Shown here piece after piece: positions 56,108 through 64,000 of a stretch of 64,000 nt of DNA. Both the position numbers and the translations under genes were made by a program. The stretch covers positions 1 to 64,000 of the forward strand of contig NZ_LWSK01000003.1 of assembly GCF_001642955.1 (NCBI RefSeq). The letters are read 5' to 3'. The number at the start of each line of letters is the position of its first letter. The stretch's first letter is position 1. The DNA comes from Rubripirellula obstinata (lineage in GTDB: Bacteria > Planctomycetota > Planctomycetia > Pirellulales > Pirellulaceae). Below the pieces are notes generated by a model. It saw nothing but the letters and a program-made list of their open reading frames with translations. It did no database searches and was not told the DNA's origin.

Positions 56108-58528
56108 ATGAGCATCTGCCGGCGAATTAAAAAAGTAGAACTGCTGGAATCGCGAATCCTGTTGGCTGGGCTGGCGGATGCCGAGTGGTCAGTTCTGCCT
56201 GTTCCAGCTGATGCGGGCAACGGATTGGAGTGGAGACTTGCGACGGAACTATCTGATGAATTCAACGAGGACACGATTGGCACCGTTGCTGATCAACTAC
56301 AGAAAACCTCGGGGGTTCTCGATTGGAACATCGCTCCAGACCATGACGACAGCATCAAGTGGGTGGATTCCAAACCAGACGGATGGCTCGGCCCGGGGGC
56401 GACGTATTTCGACAAGAACAAACCGGCTAGTGATAAGAACTATGAAATCCAGAACAGCAAATTGATCATCTCAGCGACGAAAGTGCCGCTGGACCAACAA
56501 GTGACCAACCTTTTAGAGCCGGAATTCACGCGATCAGTTTATACCAGTTACATCACGTCGAAACACAAGTTCGGCCCCGGGACATTCACCGAAGCCTTGA
56601 TTCGGACTTCATCCACGAAGGTTTCCACCAACTTTTGGACGCTCAGCGATAGCAACGAAACCGAAATCGACGTGGTTGAAGTTTACGGTGACGGGAATTG
56701 GTTTCCTCGTCGACCATCCAGTAACGTTCATATCTTCAAACGAGGTGGTGACGGCGGAAACAATAATAGCGACCAAGTTCATCATGTTCACCAACAAAGT
56801 CTTGCTGGTCAGTGGACTCGATGGGGTGTTGATTGGAAATCAACCACGGAACTGGATTTCTACATCAACGGACAATTGGTTCGGCAGTTGGATTTGGCAA
56901 CCGGCAATAACGTGGTTTACAACGAAAACGGCGAAGTCGTCACCAGTGCTAATTGCGATTCTTTGACTCAAAGCACCTGCATGGGCACCGACGGGTACAA
57001 CTGGGACGCGACCAGCCAATTCCTAAACGAAGACATGCGATTGATTTTTGACTTGGAAGCTCATTCGTGGCGGGGAGAAGATGGGATTCCTTCGGATGCT
57101 GACTTGGCCAATCCGAGCGTCAATCAGATGCAAGTCGAATGGGTACGCACCTATCAACGAATCGTCGCCAATCAACCGGCATCCGGCGTGCCGATTGTCC
57201 AAGGGTCCGCCCAACAAGGCCGAGCGTTAATGGTCGACACTAGCGGAATCCAAGATCCAAATGGATTGGGGGAATTTGTCTATCAATGGATGCGTGACGG
57301 TGTCAACATTTCGGGCGCGAACGCATCAACCTATGTCCTTTCCAACGGCGATATCGACAGCACTGTTTCGTTACAGATCGCGTTTATCGATGGCGGTGGT
57401 AGCGAGGAATTCGTTTTCAGTGACGACGTCGGACCAGTCTTTCCTCGTGACATCGACAGTGACTTTGGCGATGCTCCCGAGTCTTTTGGAACTCGTTTTG
57501 CCGACGACGGCCCTTCTCACGCAGCAACCGGACCGCGACTAGGTCAGCGACGCGACGTTGATCCCGATGGATTCCCTTCAACCAGCGCCACCGGCGACGA
57601 CGATTCGAGTTTGAGTGATGAAGACGGAGTCATGTTTGGCGGCATCACCCCCAACGGTTCGCAAGCTGCCGTCAATGTCGATGTGCAGCAAGATGCGGTC
57701 AATATCGACGGACAGCAAGCTGCTGTCAACATCGATGGACAGCAAACTGCCAGCCCCCGGATTGATGCTTGGATTGACTTTGATCAAAGCAACAACTTCA
57801 CATCTAACGAAAAGATTCTTGACGGTGTCGCCGTTTCTGGCGGTTTGCAAACGCTGAACTACGACCTGCCTGCGGGACTGACTGCGGGTGACCGCTATGC
57901 CAGGGTTCGGATTAGTTCAATCGGCGGGCTTTCACCGACCGGGTTCGCGCCCGACGGTGAGGTCGAAGACTATCTGATTTCCGTTGACGCCCCCAAAGTC
58001 GAAGCGATCACTGTCAATGGAGGCGATGCTCAGCGGTCTTCCCTGGATTCGGTGACAGTAACTTTTGATCGCGATGTCGAAATAGACCAGTCCGGATTAG
58101 GAGCATTTCAAGTTTTGAACTTGGACACGCTTCAGTCGGTTGATCACAAGGTGAGTGTCCAAATGCTGGATGGGCGGACCGTGGTCGACCTGTCATTCAC
58201 ACCGTCAACGTCTTCCGTCAATGAATACGGAAGTTTGGAAACCGCGAATTACAAACTGGTCATTCTTTCATCGCGTCTTTCGTCAGCGACAGTTTCGATG
58301 ACGGGCGACCATATCTTTGGCGACCACAATCCCACCGATGCATTCTTCCGCAAATACGGCGACATCAATGGCGACGACGCCGTCGGACTGACCGACTTTG
58401 CAGGATTCCGAGGATCGTTTGGAAAAGCAGTTGGTGAACCTGGATATCAAGTAGGTCTCGATGTCGATGGTGACGGGAGAATCGGCTTGAAGGAATTCGC
58501 GGCATTTCGCGTTAGCTTTGGAACTTGA
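56108..58528 (+). CDS. Large surface GH16 with GEVED domain and dockerin-like tail
   Basis: 806 residues from the ATG at 56108. The N-terminus MSICRRIKKVELLESRILLA has the LExRxLLA motif of planctomycete surface proteins. The GH16 domain (about 40-365) has LATELSDEFNEDTIG and the motif EIDVVE (Glu186 nucleophile, Asp188, Glu191 acid/base). Then an Ig-like domain (about 375-455), a GEVED domain (about 460-640, DFGDAPESFGTR... to DGEVEDYLISV) with a small repeat VNIDGQQ(A/T)A, a second beta domain and a calcium-loop tail (GDINGDDAVGLTDFAGFRG and DVDGDGRIGLKEFAAFRV). It should be an endo-galactanase held at the cell surface. The same C-terminal set ends the beta-helix protein at 17219. A start further upstream (55934) is possible but lacks support. 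Confidence 0.82.
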   Translation: MSICRRIKKVELLESRILLAGLADAEWSVLPVPADAGNGLEWRLATELSDEFNEDTIGTVADQLQKTSGVLDWNIAPDHDDSIKWVDSKPDGWLGPGATYFDKNKPASDKNYEIQNSKLIISATKVPLDQQVTNLLEPEFTRSVYTSYITSKHKFGPGTFTEALIRTSSTKVSTNFWTLSDSNETEIDVVEVYGDGNWFPRRPSSNVHIFKRGGDGGNNNSDQVHHVHQQSLAGQWTRWGVDWKSTTELDFYINGQLVRQLDLATGNNVVYNENGEVVTSANCDSLTQSTCMGTDGYNWDATSQFLNEDMRLIFDLEAHSWRGEDGIPSDADLANPSVNQMQVEWVRTYQRIVANQPASGVPIVQGSAQQGRALMVDTSGIQDPNGLGEFVYQWMRDGVNISGANASTYVLSNGDIDSTVSLQIAFIDGGGSEEFVFSDDVGPVFPRDIDSDFGDAPESFGTRFADDGPSHAATGPRLGQRRDVDPDGFPSTSATGDDDSSLSDEDGVMFGGITPNGSQAAVNVDVQQDAVNIDGQQAAVNIDGQQTASPRIDAWIDFDQSNNFTSNEKILDGVAVSGGLQTLNYDLPAGLTAGDRYARVRISSIGGLSPTGFAPDGEVEDYLISVDAPKVEAITVNGGDAQRSSLDSVTVTFDRDVEIDQSGLGAFQVLNLDTLQSVDHKVSVQMLDGRTVVDLSFTPSTSSVNEYGSLETANYKLVILSSRLSSATVSMTGDHIFGDHNPTDAFFRKYGDINGDDAVGLTDFAGFRGSFGKAVGEPGYQVGLDVDGDGRIGLKEFAAFRVSFGT

Positions 58529-58839
58529 TCGCGATGTTCAGGTAGCGGGTGTCCGAACCGTGATTTCGGCTAAGCGATGGAAGTCTTTGTGATTGAGTAT
58601 CAGCAAAGGAGTGACCTCAGGCTCAATCATGACGGGACGAAAACGCGACGCAGCGACAGGTTCCAGTCTTCATGACGTCGCCGGGGCACCGATCATTGCA
58701 CTGATTTGATTGGGCAAGAAAAAAGGGTCAGGAGCCGTTTTGGCGATCTGCGCAGATACCATCGCCTGCCCCGCCAATTTAGCTCCTGCCCATTTTCTAT
58801 TCGCCCTCAATCGAGAGCAGGTCGATCAAATGCCAGATG
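58529..58839. other. Convergent gap with an inverted repeat
   Basis: Between two convergent genes. The only structure seen is the hairpin at 58719-58800. Confidence 0.5.
58719..58800. terminator. Bidirectional terminator-like hairpin
   Basis: GGGTCAGGAGC (58725-58735) pairs with GCTCCTGCCC (about 58782-58791) with one bulge, and an inner GGCGAT/ATCGCC pairing. It has an A-run on its left side (a T-run for the minus strand) and ATTTTCTATT on its right, suited to end both converging transcripts. Confidence 0.5.
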
Positions 58840-59901
58840 TTAATTGGCTTGGGCAACCTGACGATCAACCTCCATTTTGTCGCCGTCATGCATGATTTGG
58901 CGAGCCATCAGGATGACGCGATCGTTTACCTTCACCGGGACACCTTGGACGGTGATCTGCGAGCCTTCTTCCAGACTGCGATCAAACGTCGTCTTGGGGC
59001 CCAAGTCCACCATCATGGTCTTGCCATTCTTGGTATTGACCTTGGCCAATTGGTGTTGCTGCCCACGGACCTTCACCGTTTTCGTCTTCTCGACGGTTCC
59101 TTGGAACTTCTTGCCGTTTCGGTCAATCGTGATCGTGCCGTCTTTAAGAGAGGCTTCGGTTGCAACGAACAGTGGCTTGTCGCCGACCTTGACTGCGTGG
59201 CCATTGGCCGTCAATTGGTCGCCTTCGGAAACACTGACCGATTCGGCGGGTCCAAGATCGATCGGCATGGACTGCCCGCTTGGTACTTGGACGGATGCAA
59301 GTAAGTGCTTGCGATCTCGAACATTAACGGTCTTCGTATCGACGACTTCGCCCGACAATTGCATCAGAGTTGATTTCATCTGCTTTTGTTGGTTCTGGGC
59401 TTGCTGCTTCGATTCTTGCTGGCCTTCACCGTCTTCGTTGAAGGTGTAGTAGTCGAAGTCTTCGTAAAAGCCATCGCCGTCGGTGTCGCTGTAGAACGCG
59501 TAGGCATCGTATAGGCCATCGTCGTCCGTGTCGTAGTAGTTCGAGTAGTAATCGTTGTCCCAATAGCTGTAGCCGTCATCGTAGTAATCATAGAACCAGT
59601 CGCTATCGCTATCTTCATCTTCATAGCCGTAGTCGCTGTACAGGTTCCAGTCGTTGTCGGCATCGCTGTCGGTCAACTCATCGGCGTACGACCAGGTTTC
59701 ATTATCCCAGCGTCCGACGGCTTCATCGGTCGGGTTGTAGTCGTTTCCGTCAAACCATTCCGATACGTCATACCATGCGTCATCTTCGTAGTATCGGGTG
59801 TTGCTGCCAAACTCATCAGCTTGCACCAGAGCCGTGGGCGTCATCATTGCAGCACCGATAATACCAGCAAGGATGGCTCGTTTCTTTTGTCGCATTGTCA
59901 T
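58840..59901 (-). CDS. Secreted Asp/Tyr-rich protein with duplicated C-terminal repeat
   Basis: 353 residues from the ATG at 59901 (MTMRQKKRAILAGIIGAAMM), preceded by GGAGAA at good distance. A signal peptide ends near VQADE. Residues about 30-150 are extremely rich in Asp, Tyr, Trp and Ser (for example DSDWFYDYYDDGYSYWDNDY) and include DTDDDG/DTDGDG turns like calcium-binding type-3 repeats. The C-terminal part (about 180-350) is two copies of an SH3-like beta module: GEVVDTKTVNVRDRKHLLAS and GTVEKTKTVKVRGQQHQLAK, each followed by a (I/V)DLGP line and a GDQLTANG- or GSQITVQG-type turn. No family assigned. It may be a calcium-dependent extracellular matrix or surface protein. Confidence 0.75.
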   Translation of the reverse strand: MTMRQKKRAILAGIIGAAMMTPTALVQADEFGSNTRYYEDDAWYDVSEWFDGNDYNPTDEAVGRWDNETWSYADELTDSDADNDWNLYSDYGYEDEDSDSDWFYDYYDDGYSYWDNDYYSNYYDTDDDGLYDAYAFYSDTDGDGFYEDFDYYTFNEDGEGQQESKQQAQNQQKQMKSTLMQLSGEVVDTKTVNVRDRKHLLASVQVPSGQSMPIDLGPAESVSVSEGDQLTANGHAVKVGDKPLFVATEASLKDGTITIDRNGKKFQGTVEKTKTVKVRGQQHQLAKVNTKNGKTMMVDLGPKTTFDRSLEEGSQITVQGVPVKVNDRVILMARQIMHDGDKMEVDRQVAQAN

Positions 59902-60184
59902 TTTGTTCTCCATGTTCGATTGGAAAATTAAGTCCACACGCTGTGGGCTTGTTTAATCAATGAATGGTTGCAAACCCGATGCCAATACGGAGTTTGACGG
60001 CGTTTCAGATGGCGAACTGACCTGGATCGACAGGCCTGGTGCTTGGTTGACGATCAAGTCGAGCGATTTCGAAGCGGTTCATTGTTGTTTGTGAGATGGG
60101 GTTTGTGAGATGAGGTTCTGCGAAAGTGGGGGGACATCGATTTGATTGCTGCCGGATTAGTGTCGTTACTCATCCCGTTTGATT

Positions 60185-60204
60185 CCGTGGGTCAAGACCC
60201 ACGG
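60185..60204. repeat. 20-bp perfect palindrome
   Basis: CCGTGGGTCAAGACCCACGG forms an 8-bp stem, or 9 bp with the centre, and is of the kind of short palindrome repeated in planctomycete intergenic DNA. Confidence 0.6.
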
Positions 60205-60357
60205 CACCGTGCTGACGCCCCATCCGGGGCTAAGGAACGTACAACTTTTTTATAGTCGCCTTTCGCTCGGGACGTCGCATCAGTTACTGCGTCTTAGGCC
60301 TGGAGGGCCGGAAGCTTCCTGCCGGGTGCGCGAGCACCCGGATGGCTGCCCCAAATC

Positions 60358-60395
60358 AATTCTCTGTAACTAATTCTCTGTAACTAATTCTCTGG
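60358..60395. repeat. 14-bp tandem repeat
   Basis: AATTCTCTGTAACT repeats exactly twice, followed by a partial third copy (AATTCTCTGG). Confidence 0.7.
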
Positions 60396-60745
60396 CTGCG
60401 TTTGGCCTATAAATTGCCCCATGTCAACATCGGCGTCGCAGGATGAAGTTCTGCCGATCGCCTTACTGTCAACAAATCGCTCGTCGCCATCGAAGCGACC
60501 AGCCCGCCCGGTTTGGCGACAAGGACGAAGCTGTCACGAGCCAAGCAAAGCCGTGACCTTGACTGGAGCTGACCCTGACTGGACAGCGGCACTTTGGATT
60601 AGCCGCAGTTTTAGCGAGAGCAACCGTGGCGAATGCCAAAACGGCTAATACGCTCGGCGCTGTTCCAAAGGCACGCTGTCCAGCTAACCATCTTTGCAAA
60701 AGCCAAACCCAACAACGAACCCCATGACACCGACGGAGCCTGAAT

Positions 60746-60985
60746 ATGCTTGCTGACTTTAGTATTTGGACACTCGACGACCCCGCGATGCACGACGACA
60801 TGCAACTCGTTCGCGAAACACTGGACGAACGCGGCCTGGAATACACGATGAACAGAATGTCCACGTCTGTGGAAGGATCGCTTACGCAGATAAGCGAATC
60901 AATCGAGGCATGTCGGCAAAAGCTAGCCGTCAAACACAATCGCCTATTGATCCAAATCACTTTTGATGATGATCGTTCAAAGTAG
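60746..60985 (+). CDS. MTH1187/YkoF-type thiamine-binding-like protein
   Basis: 79 residues, start MLADFSIWTLDDPAMHDDMQ. The pattern LADFSI..., LDERGLEYTMNRMSTSVEGS and the end LLIQITFDDDRSK match the MTH1187 family (PF01910), a ferredoxin-like fold of about 95-100 residues. Some members bind thiamine or hydroxymethylpyrimidine, but most are unstudied. It is shorter than usual by 15-20 residues, mainly between the two halves. It stands alone between a repeat-rich gap and a leftward dehydrogenase gene, with no thiamine genes around it. Confidence 0.7.
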   Translation: MLADFSIWTLDDPAMHDDMQLVRETLDERGLEYTMNRMSTSVEGSLTQISESIEACRQKLAVKHNRLLIQITFDDDRSK

Positions 60986-61044
60986 GCGTAAAGATCGCTG
61001 GCAGTTGAGAGACAGGTGGCACGCGCGTCCACTGTCGTATCGCG

Positions 61045-62070
61045 TTAGACGTTGGCTACTGCCTGTTCAGCGTTAATTCTGTTTTTGCGATTACCGCGGG
61101 TGAAGGCAACGATATTGTCAACGGTGGTGTCGATGATTCGTTGAACCGCTTCGCGTGTGTTGAAAGCGCTGTGCGGCGTCACCACAACATTTCGCATTCG
61201 AATCAACACCTGATCGACCAACAGCGTATCGAGTGAATGATGTTGTTCGTAAACGCGTCGCAACAGTTCGGCTTCTTCCCGGATGACGGGCTCCTCTGAA
61301 AGTACATCCAGCCCGGCGGCGGCCAAGTTGCCTTCGGCCAGCGATCGCAACATCGCTCGTTCATCGACCAAAGCTCCACGAGCAGTATTGATCAACACCG
61401 CTCCGCGTTTCATCAGCTTGAATTGGTCTGCGCCAATTAAGTGCTTCGTTTTGGCTGACCCCGGCACGTGCAAGCTGACCACGTCCGATTGTTTTAGCAA
61501 TTCATCAAATTCGACGTAGTCAAAGCCAAACTTTTCTGCTGCGTCGGCGTTGGGTTGCAAATCAAAGGCAATGACATTCATTCCGAATCCATGTGCAATG
61601 CGGATGACGTGCTGTCCGATATTACCGGTCCCGATCACGCCAAACGTTTTTCCCTCCAGATCAAAACCCTGAAGCCCACGCGGCGAGAAGTCGCCCTTGC
61701 GAGTTCGGTCGATTGCTTCTTCAAGTCGGTGGCTAATCGTCAACAGTAAACCAAAGGTGTGCTCGGCCACCGTCGCCGACCCGTATTCAGGAACGTTGCA
61801 GATCGCAATCTCTCGATCATTGCAATGATCCATGTCAATGTGATCGAACCCGGTCGATCGAGTTGCGATCAGTTTCAGGTGATCGAATTTCTTCAGCGTT
61901 TCATCGTCCAGATCGGAGTAGACAAAGGTGGAGATGACGTCGGCATCTGAAAATTGAGACGCATTCTGGGCAGTCAGGCTATCGGCGGTCAGCGTGAGTT
62001 CGTGGTCCTCGCGAAGTCGTTCAAACGTTTCTCGTTCCCAGTCTTCCACGTCAAAAATTGTGATGTTCAT
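61045..62070 (-). CDS. D-isomer 2-hydroxyacid dehydrogenase (D-lactate dehydrogenase-like)
   Basis: 341 residues from the ATG at 62070 (MNITIFDVEDWERETFERLR). The NAD motif is FGVIGTGNIGQHVIRIAHGF, the Arg of the active site is in NTARGALVDERAML, the Glu in DVLSEEPVIRE and the His in VVTPHSAFNTREA. The STGFDHIDMD and AEHTFGLLL blocks complete the family pattern, closest to fermentative D-lactate dehydrogenase (LdhA). It would reduce pyruvate or a similar 2-keto acid with NADH. There is no operon partner; the gap upstream is repeat-rich. Pyruvate is the best guess for substrate. Confidence 0.85.
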   Translation of the reverse strand: MNITIFDVEDWERETFERLREDHELTLTADSLTAQNASQFSDADVISTFVYSDLDDETLKKFDHLKLIATRSTGFDHIDMDHCNDREIAICNVPEYGSATVAEHTFGLLLTISHRLEEAIDRTRKGDFSPRGLQGFDLEGKTFGVIGTGNIGQHVIRIAHGFGMNVIAFDLQPNADAAEKFGFDYVEFDELLKQSDVVSLHVPGSAKTKHLIGADQFKLMKRGAVLINTARGALVDERAMLRSLAEGNLAAAGLDVLSEEPVIREEAELLRRVYEQHHSLDTLLVDQVLIRMRNVVVTPHSAFNTREAVQRIIDTTVDNIVAFTRGNRKNRINAEQAVANV

Positions 62071-62447
62071 CGAAGTCCCATCGGTAGGTGGTTGTATTTG
62101 CAATGAGATCAAACGCACGCAAACTCCGCGCCGAACATGCTTGCTTTAGTACACAACTAGCATCGCAATTAGGACACTTCTCGATGAACGCAACCATCCG
62201 CCTCCACCTCGCAGCCGGCCCCAGCACGACGCGCGGGGCGATGCCCACGCCGTGAAGGGTTTCTAAACTGTTTAACCGCGTGGGCATCGCCCCGCGCGTC
62301 CATGCGGGGCGAAACGCGCGGGGCGATGCCCACGCGGCTAAACGAATTAACACGTGTTTTCCGGGACCAAAACGCTTCAGCGCGTTGGGTGGAATCCCTT
62401 GGAAAATTCGCTCTGGATGCTATTTACAGAAACCTAAAGGGTGGCGT
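62071..62447. other. Repeat-bearing gap upstream of the dehydrogenase gene
   Basis: No gene seen. It contains the three 20-22-bp copies described at 62231-62336 and must also contain the promoter for the leftward dehydrogenase. Confidence 0.5.
62231..62336. repeat. Three GC-rich 20-22-bp copies, two direct and one inverted
   Basis: GCGCGGGGCGATGCCCACGC occurs at 62231-62250, as its complement at about 62278-62298, and again at 62316-62335. The first two form a hairpin with a 27-base loop, and the second and third form another. Confidence 0.75.
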
Positions 62448-63470
62448 TCACCGAGAATCGATCATGCCACCGCGTGTTCGTGCGTGCCACCAAAGATGCG
62501 GTAACGTGACCACCGCGTAGGCAATAAACGCAAAGGCTGCGAACTGATCAGCGGAAGGTCCAAAGAACAGCTTCGAGAGCTCGAATCGATTCCCACCAAA
62601 CCTACCCATCCAAAGAAACAAAGCGACTGCCAAAATCGGAATGGTTGCGAGCAATGTTGCCAGCACTGTTGCAGGTCGGTCGTTTCGTTCAGTTTCGGTC
62701 ATCAGGTGAACCGTTGACTTGACTGCGTGCCAACCACCAACGTAAAGCCCGATAAAAAACAGTGGATGCATCACGAAGGCACAGGCGGCTAGCACGATCG
62801 TTTCGATCCACCATTGTCGCACATGCCCAACGCCACGAAACGCCAGCACGGTATGAGAAGCAATTGCCAAGAAAAGAATCCCTGTGCTTGCCGACCTCGC
62901 TACGTTGATGCCAACAAATTGAGGTGTCGCAAGAGTCAACCCGTTGACATGAAGGACATCTTGGCACAACCCAAGAAATGCGATCGATTCATTCCAGTGG
63001 ATCGCGATTGGCAATCCAACAACGACAGTCCCACGAGCGATGACGGCGAGCGTAGCGAAGGAAGCAAAGCGACTTCTTGGTAAGTCTTCGAATCCAAAAT
63101 GAATTCCGGCTAGAAGCAAGAAGGCTGCAATGGCAACGCTTGGAGCCAAAACAAGCGATACTGCCGACACGAATAACAGCGCCAGATAGTAGAATGCCAA
63201 GTTCCATCGACGTTGTCGAATTCCGACTTGCAAAAGCTGCCAAGGATCAGCGGCACCGTGCAGCATTCCGATGGTTAAGAAGCCCAGGTTCAAGGCGAAC
63301 GCAGGCGACTTCCAGGAATAGGAGCAGATGATCTCCGCCAAAGCCAGGATGGCAAATGCCGTTAGCATTCGAAGGACATAACTACGTCGCCACCGCCAGT
63401 CGCGTGGACTGACGATGACGTCGCTCAGCGATTTGAATTCGCAGTTGTAAACGTGCAATGGATGCTCCAC
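62448..63470 (-). CDS. blh: Brp/Blh-family beta-carotene 15,15'-dioxygenase
   Basis: 340 residues, membrane protein with about eight to nine helices. The conserved histidines of the family are in GMLHGAADPWQLLQ, AGIHFGFEDLP, YVGGWHAVKSTVHLM and VTLPHLWWHARTR. Brp/Blh enzymes cleave beta-carotene to two retinals in the membrane. The gene follows, 11 bases downstream on the same strand, a gene for the C-terminal half of a microbial rhodopsin, so it makes the chromophore for that rhodopsin. The start MEHPLHVYNCEF is the only one close to the end of the rhodopsin gene. Confidence 0.88.
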   Translation of the reverse strand: MEHPLHVYNCEFKSLSDVIVSPRDWRWRRSYVLRMLTAFAILALAEIICSYSWKSPAFALNLGFLTIGMLHGAADPWQLLQVGIRQRRWNLAFYYLALLFVSAVSLVLAPSVAIAAFLLLAGIHFGFEDLPRSRFASFATLAVIARGTVVVGLPIAIHWNESIAFLGLCQDVLHVNGLTLATPQFVGINVARSASTGILFLAIASHTVLAFRGVGHVRQWWIETIVLAACAFVMHPLFFIGLYVGGWHAVKSTVHLMTETERNDRPATVLATLLATIPILAVALFLWMGRFGGNRFELSKLFFGPSADQFAAFAFIAYAVVTLPHLWWHARTRGGMIDSR

Positions 63471-63481
63471 GTAGTCACTGG

Positions 63482-64000
63482 TTATTTGGCGAGCACCGGT
63501 GCCGGACGACCACTCGATTCCTGGTCACCGTAGAAATCATCGGGAGTCAAATCGGGAACATCGCCGCGTGTGACCGCTTCCCAACTGCACTCATCCATTG
63601 CGGGCTGAAAACCTTCGGCGGCCGATTGGAAGGTGGCTACTCGCGCGAGCATCGCACCGTAAATCACTTTTGAAACAACGTCGCAGAACGTGAAGATGAA
63701 TTGACGACTCACAGCACCACCGGCGTTGAACGCAAAGGCAGGCATCGCGATCGCGATTCCGTAGGCGGTCCAGGATCCAACGAAGAGCCACCAAATTCCT
63801 CGCATCACATTTCGAGCTCTGGCATGCATGTGATCGGTTCGGTCGAATACGTCTTTTTTCACCGAGTAAAGGATGTAGGCGAAAGCGACCCAACCGAGCA
63901 GATAAAAGGTCCAAAAGTAGAATCGCGAACTCGGATCGCCGAGGGTTGGGTGGAAACCACCCTCAAAAAACTGCGCGGTGTAACTAAAGTAAATCATCGC
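63482..64000 (-). CDS. Microbial rhodopsin, C-terminal part, cut by the window edge
   Basis: Open to the right edge; only about 172 residues are visible. They contain helix E (FYFWTFYLLGWVAFAYILYS), helix F (GIWWLFVGSWTAYGIAIAMP) and helix G (RQFIFTFCDVVSKVIYGAML), in which the Asp and Lys of DVVSK are the counter-residue and the retinal Schiff-base lysine, as in bacteriorhodopsin-type proteins. Helix F has Trp-x-x-Tyr-Gly where many pumps have Trp-x-x-Tyr-Pro. The pump-type residues of helix C lie beyond the window, so proton pump, chloride pump or sensor cannot be told apart. The Blh gene follows at once. Confidence 0.85.
   Translation of the reverse strand, partial: AMIYFSYTAQFFEGGFHPTLGDPSSRFYFWTFYLLGWVAFAYILYSVKKDVFDRTDHMHARARNVMRGIWWLFVGSWTAYGIAIAMPAFAFNAGGAVSRQFIFTFCDVVSKVIYGAMLARVATFQSAAEGFQPAMDECSWEAVTRGDVPDLTPDDFYGDQESSGRPAPVLAK

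Larger units (their letters stand above)
59902..60745. other. Long intergenic gap with short palindromes and tandem repeats
   Basis: No convincing gene. It contains the perfect palindrome at 60185-60204, a GC-rich inverted repeat around 60330-60342 (GGGTGCGCGAGCACCC) and a 14-bp tandem repeat at 60358-60393. The rest shows no structure that I can name. Confidence 0.5.

Noticed and set aside
60421-60648. 75-codon open frame before the MTH1187-type gene
   Set aside because: No ribosome binding site, random-looking composition and no family resemblance.

Overview
The window reads as a chromosome segment of a marine planctomycete of the Rhodopirellula/Pirellulales type. This rests on DUF1559 pseudopilin-like proteins paired with small lipoproteins, an ECF sigma factor followed by a FecR-like protein, a PEP-CTERM protein, surface proteins with LExRxLLA N-terminal motifs and GEVED plus dockerin-like tails, a LamG-GH16-SHD1 fusion, and no SusC/SusD pair. 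It is an inference from gene content; no rRNA or complete tRNA is present.

Most of the window (about 1.8-58.5 kb) is one large catabolic region for red-algal galactans (porphyran/agar). Depolymerisation: four GH16 enzymes (3641, 13808, 31037, 56108), two GH117 anhydro-galactosidases (43299, 54296), three GH2 beta-galactosidases (9412, 38073, 40625), one GH29 (7360; alpha-L-fucosidase family, here plausibly alpha-L-galactosidase), a formylglycine sulfatase (25694) and a BNR_4 protein (27400). Uptake: an SSS symporter (29237), a RhaT-like carrier (45369) and a FucP-like permease (52597), which suggests that polymers are cut to mono- or small oligosaccharides outside the cytoplasm.

Three sugar-specific routes follow. 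(1) 19593-24503: tagaturonate epimerase, aldo/keto reductase, FucU mutarotase, amidohydrolase lactonase and MDR dehydrogenase, best read as L-galactose -> L-galactonate -> tagaturonate -> fructuronate. (2) 32064-37930: ferredoxin, ferredoxin reductase and cytochrome P450 (oxidative demethylation of 6-O-methyl-D-galactose), then a zinc alcohol dehydrogenase and an esterase-D-like protein. (3) 45369-52318: transporter, aldose epimerase, MDR, KduD-like SDR, aldehyde dehydrogenase and enolase-superfamily cycloisomerase, matching the 3,6-anhydro-L-galactose route to KDG. KDG kinase and KDPG aldolase are not in the window.

Regulators are an ECF sigma/FecR pair, two AraC proteins and one GntR protein. 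A palindrome with core TGTTAACA recurs at six intergenic places beside genes of this locus, including the GntR gene itself, and probably marks a regulon.

The left 1.8 kb is mobile-element debris: the start of a minus-strand gene, a gene tail with terminator, a tRNA-3'-end-like sequence, and a tyrosine-recombinase N-terminus with an in-frame stop. The right end (58.5-64 kb) has an Asp/Tyr-rich secreted protein, an MTH1187-type protein, a D-2-hydroxyacid dehydrogenase, and a Blh beta-carotene dioxygenase gene downstream of a microbial rhodopsin cut by the window edge. Hairpins of two REP-like families, with GTAG...CTAC ends, sit in many intergenic gaps.
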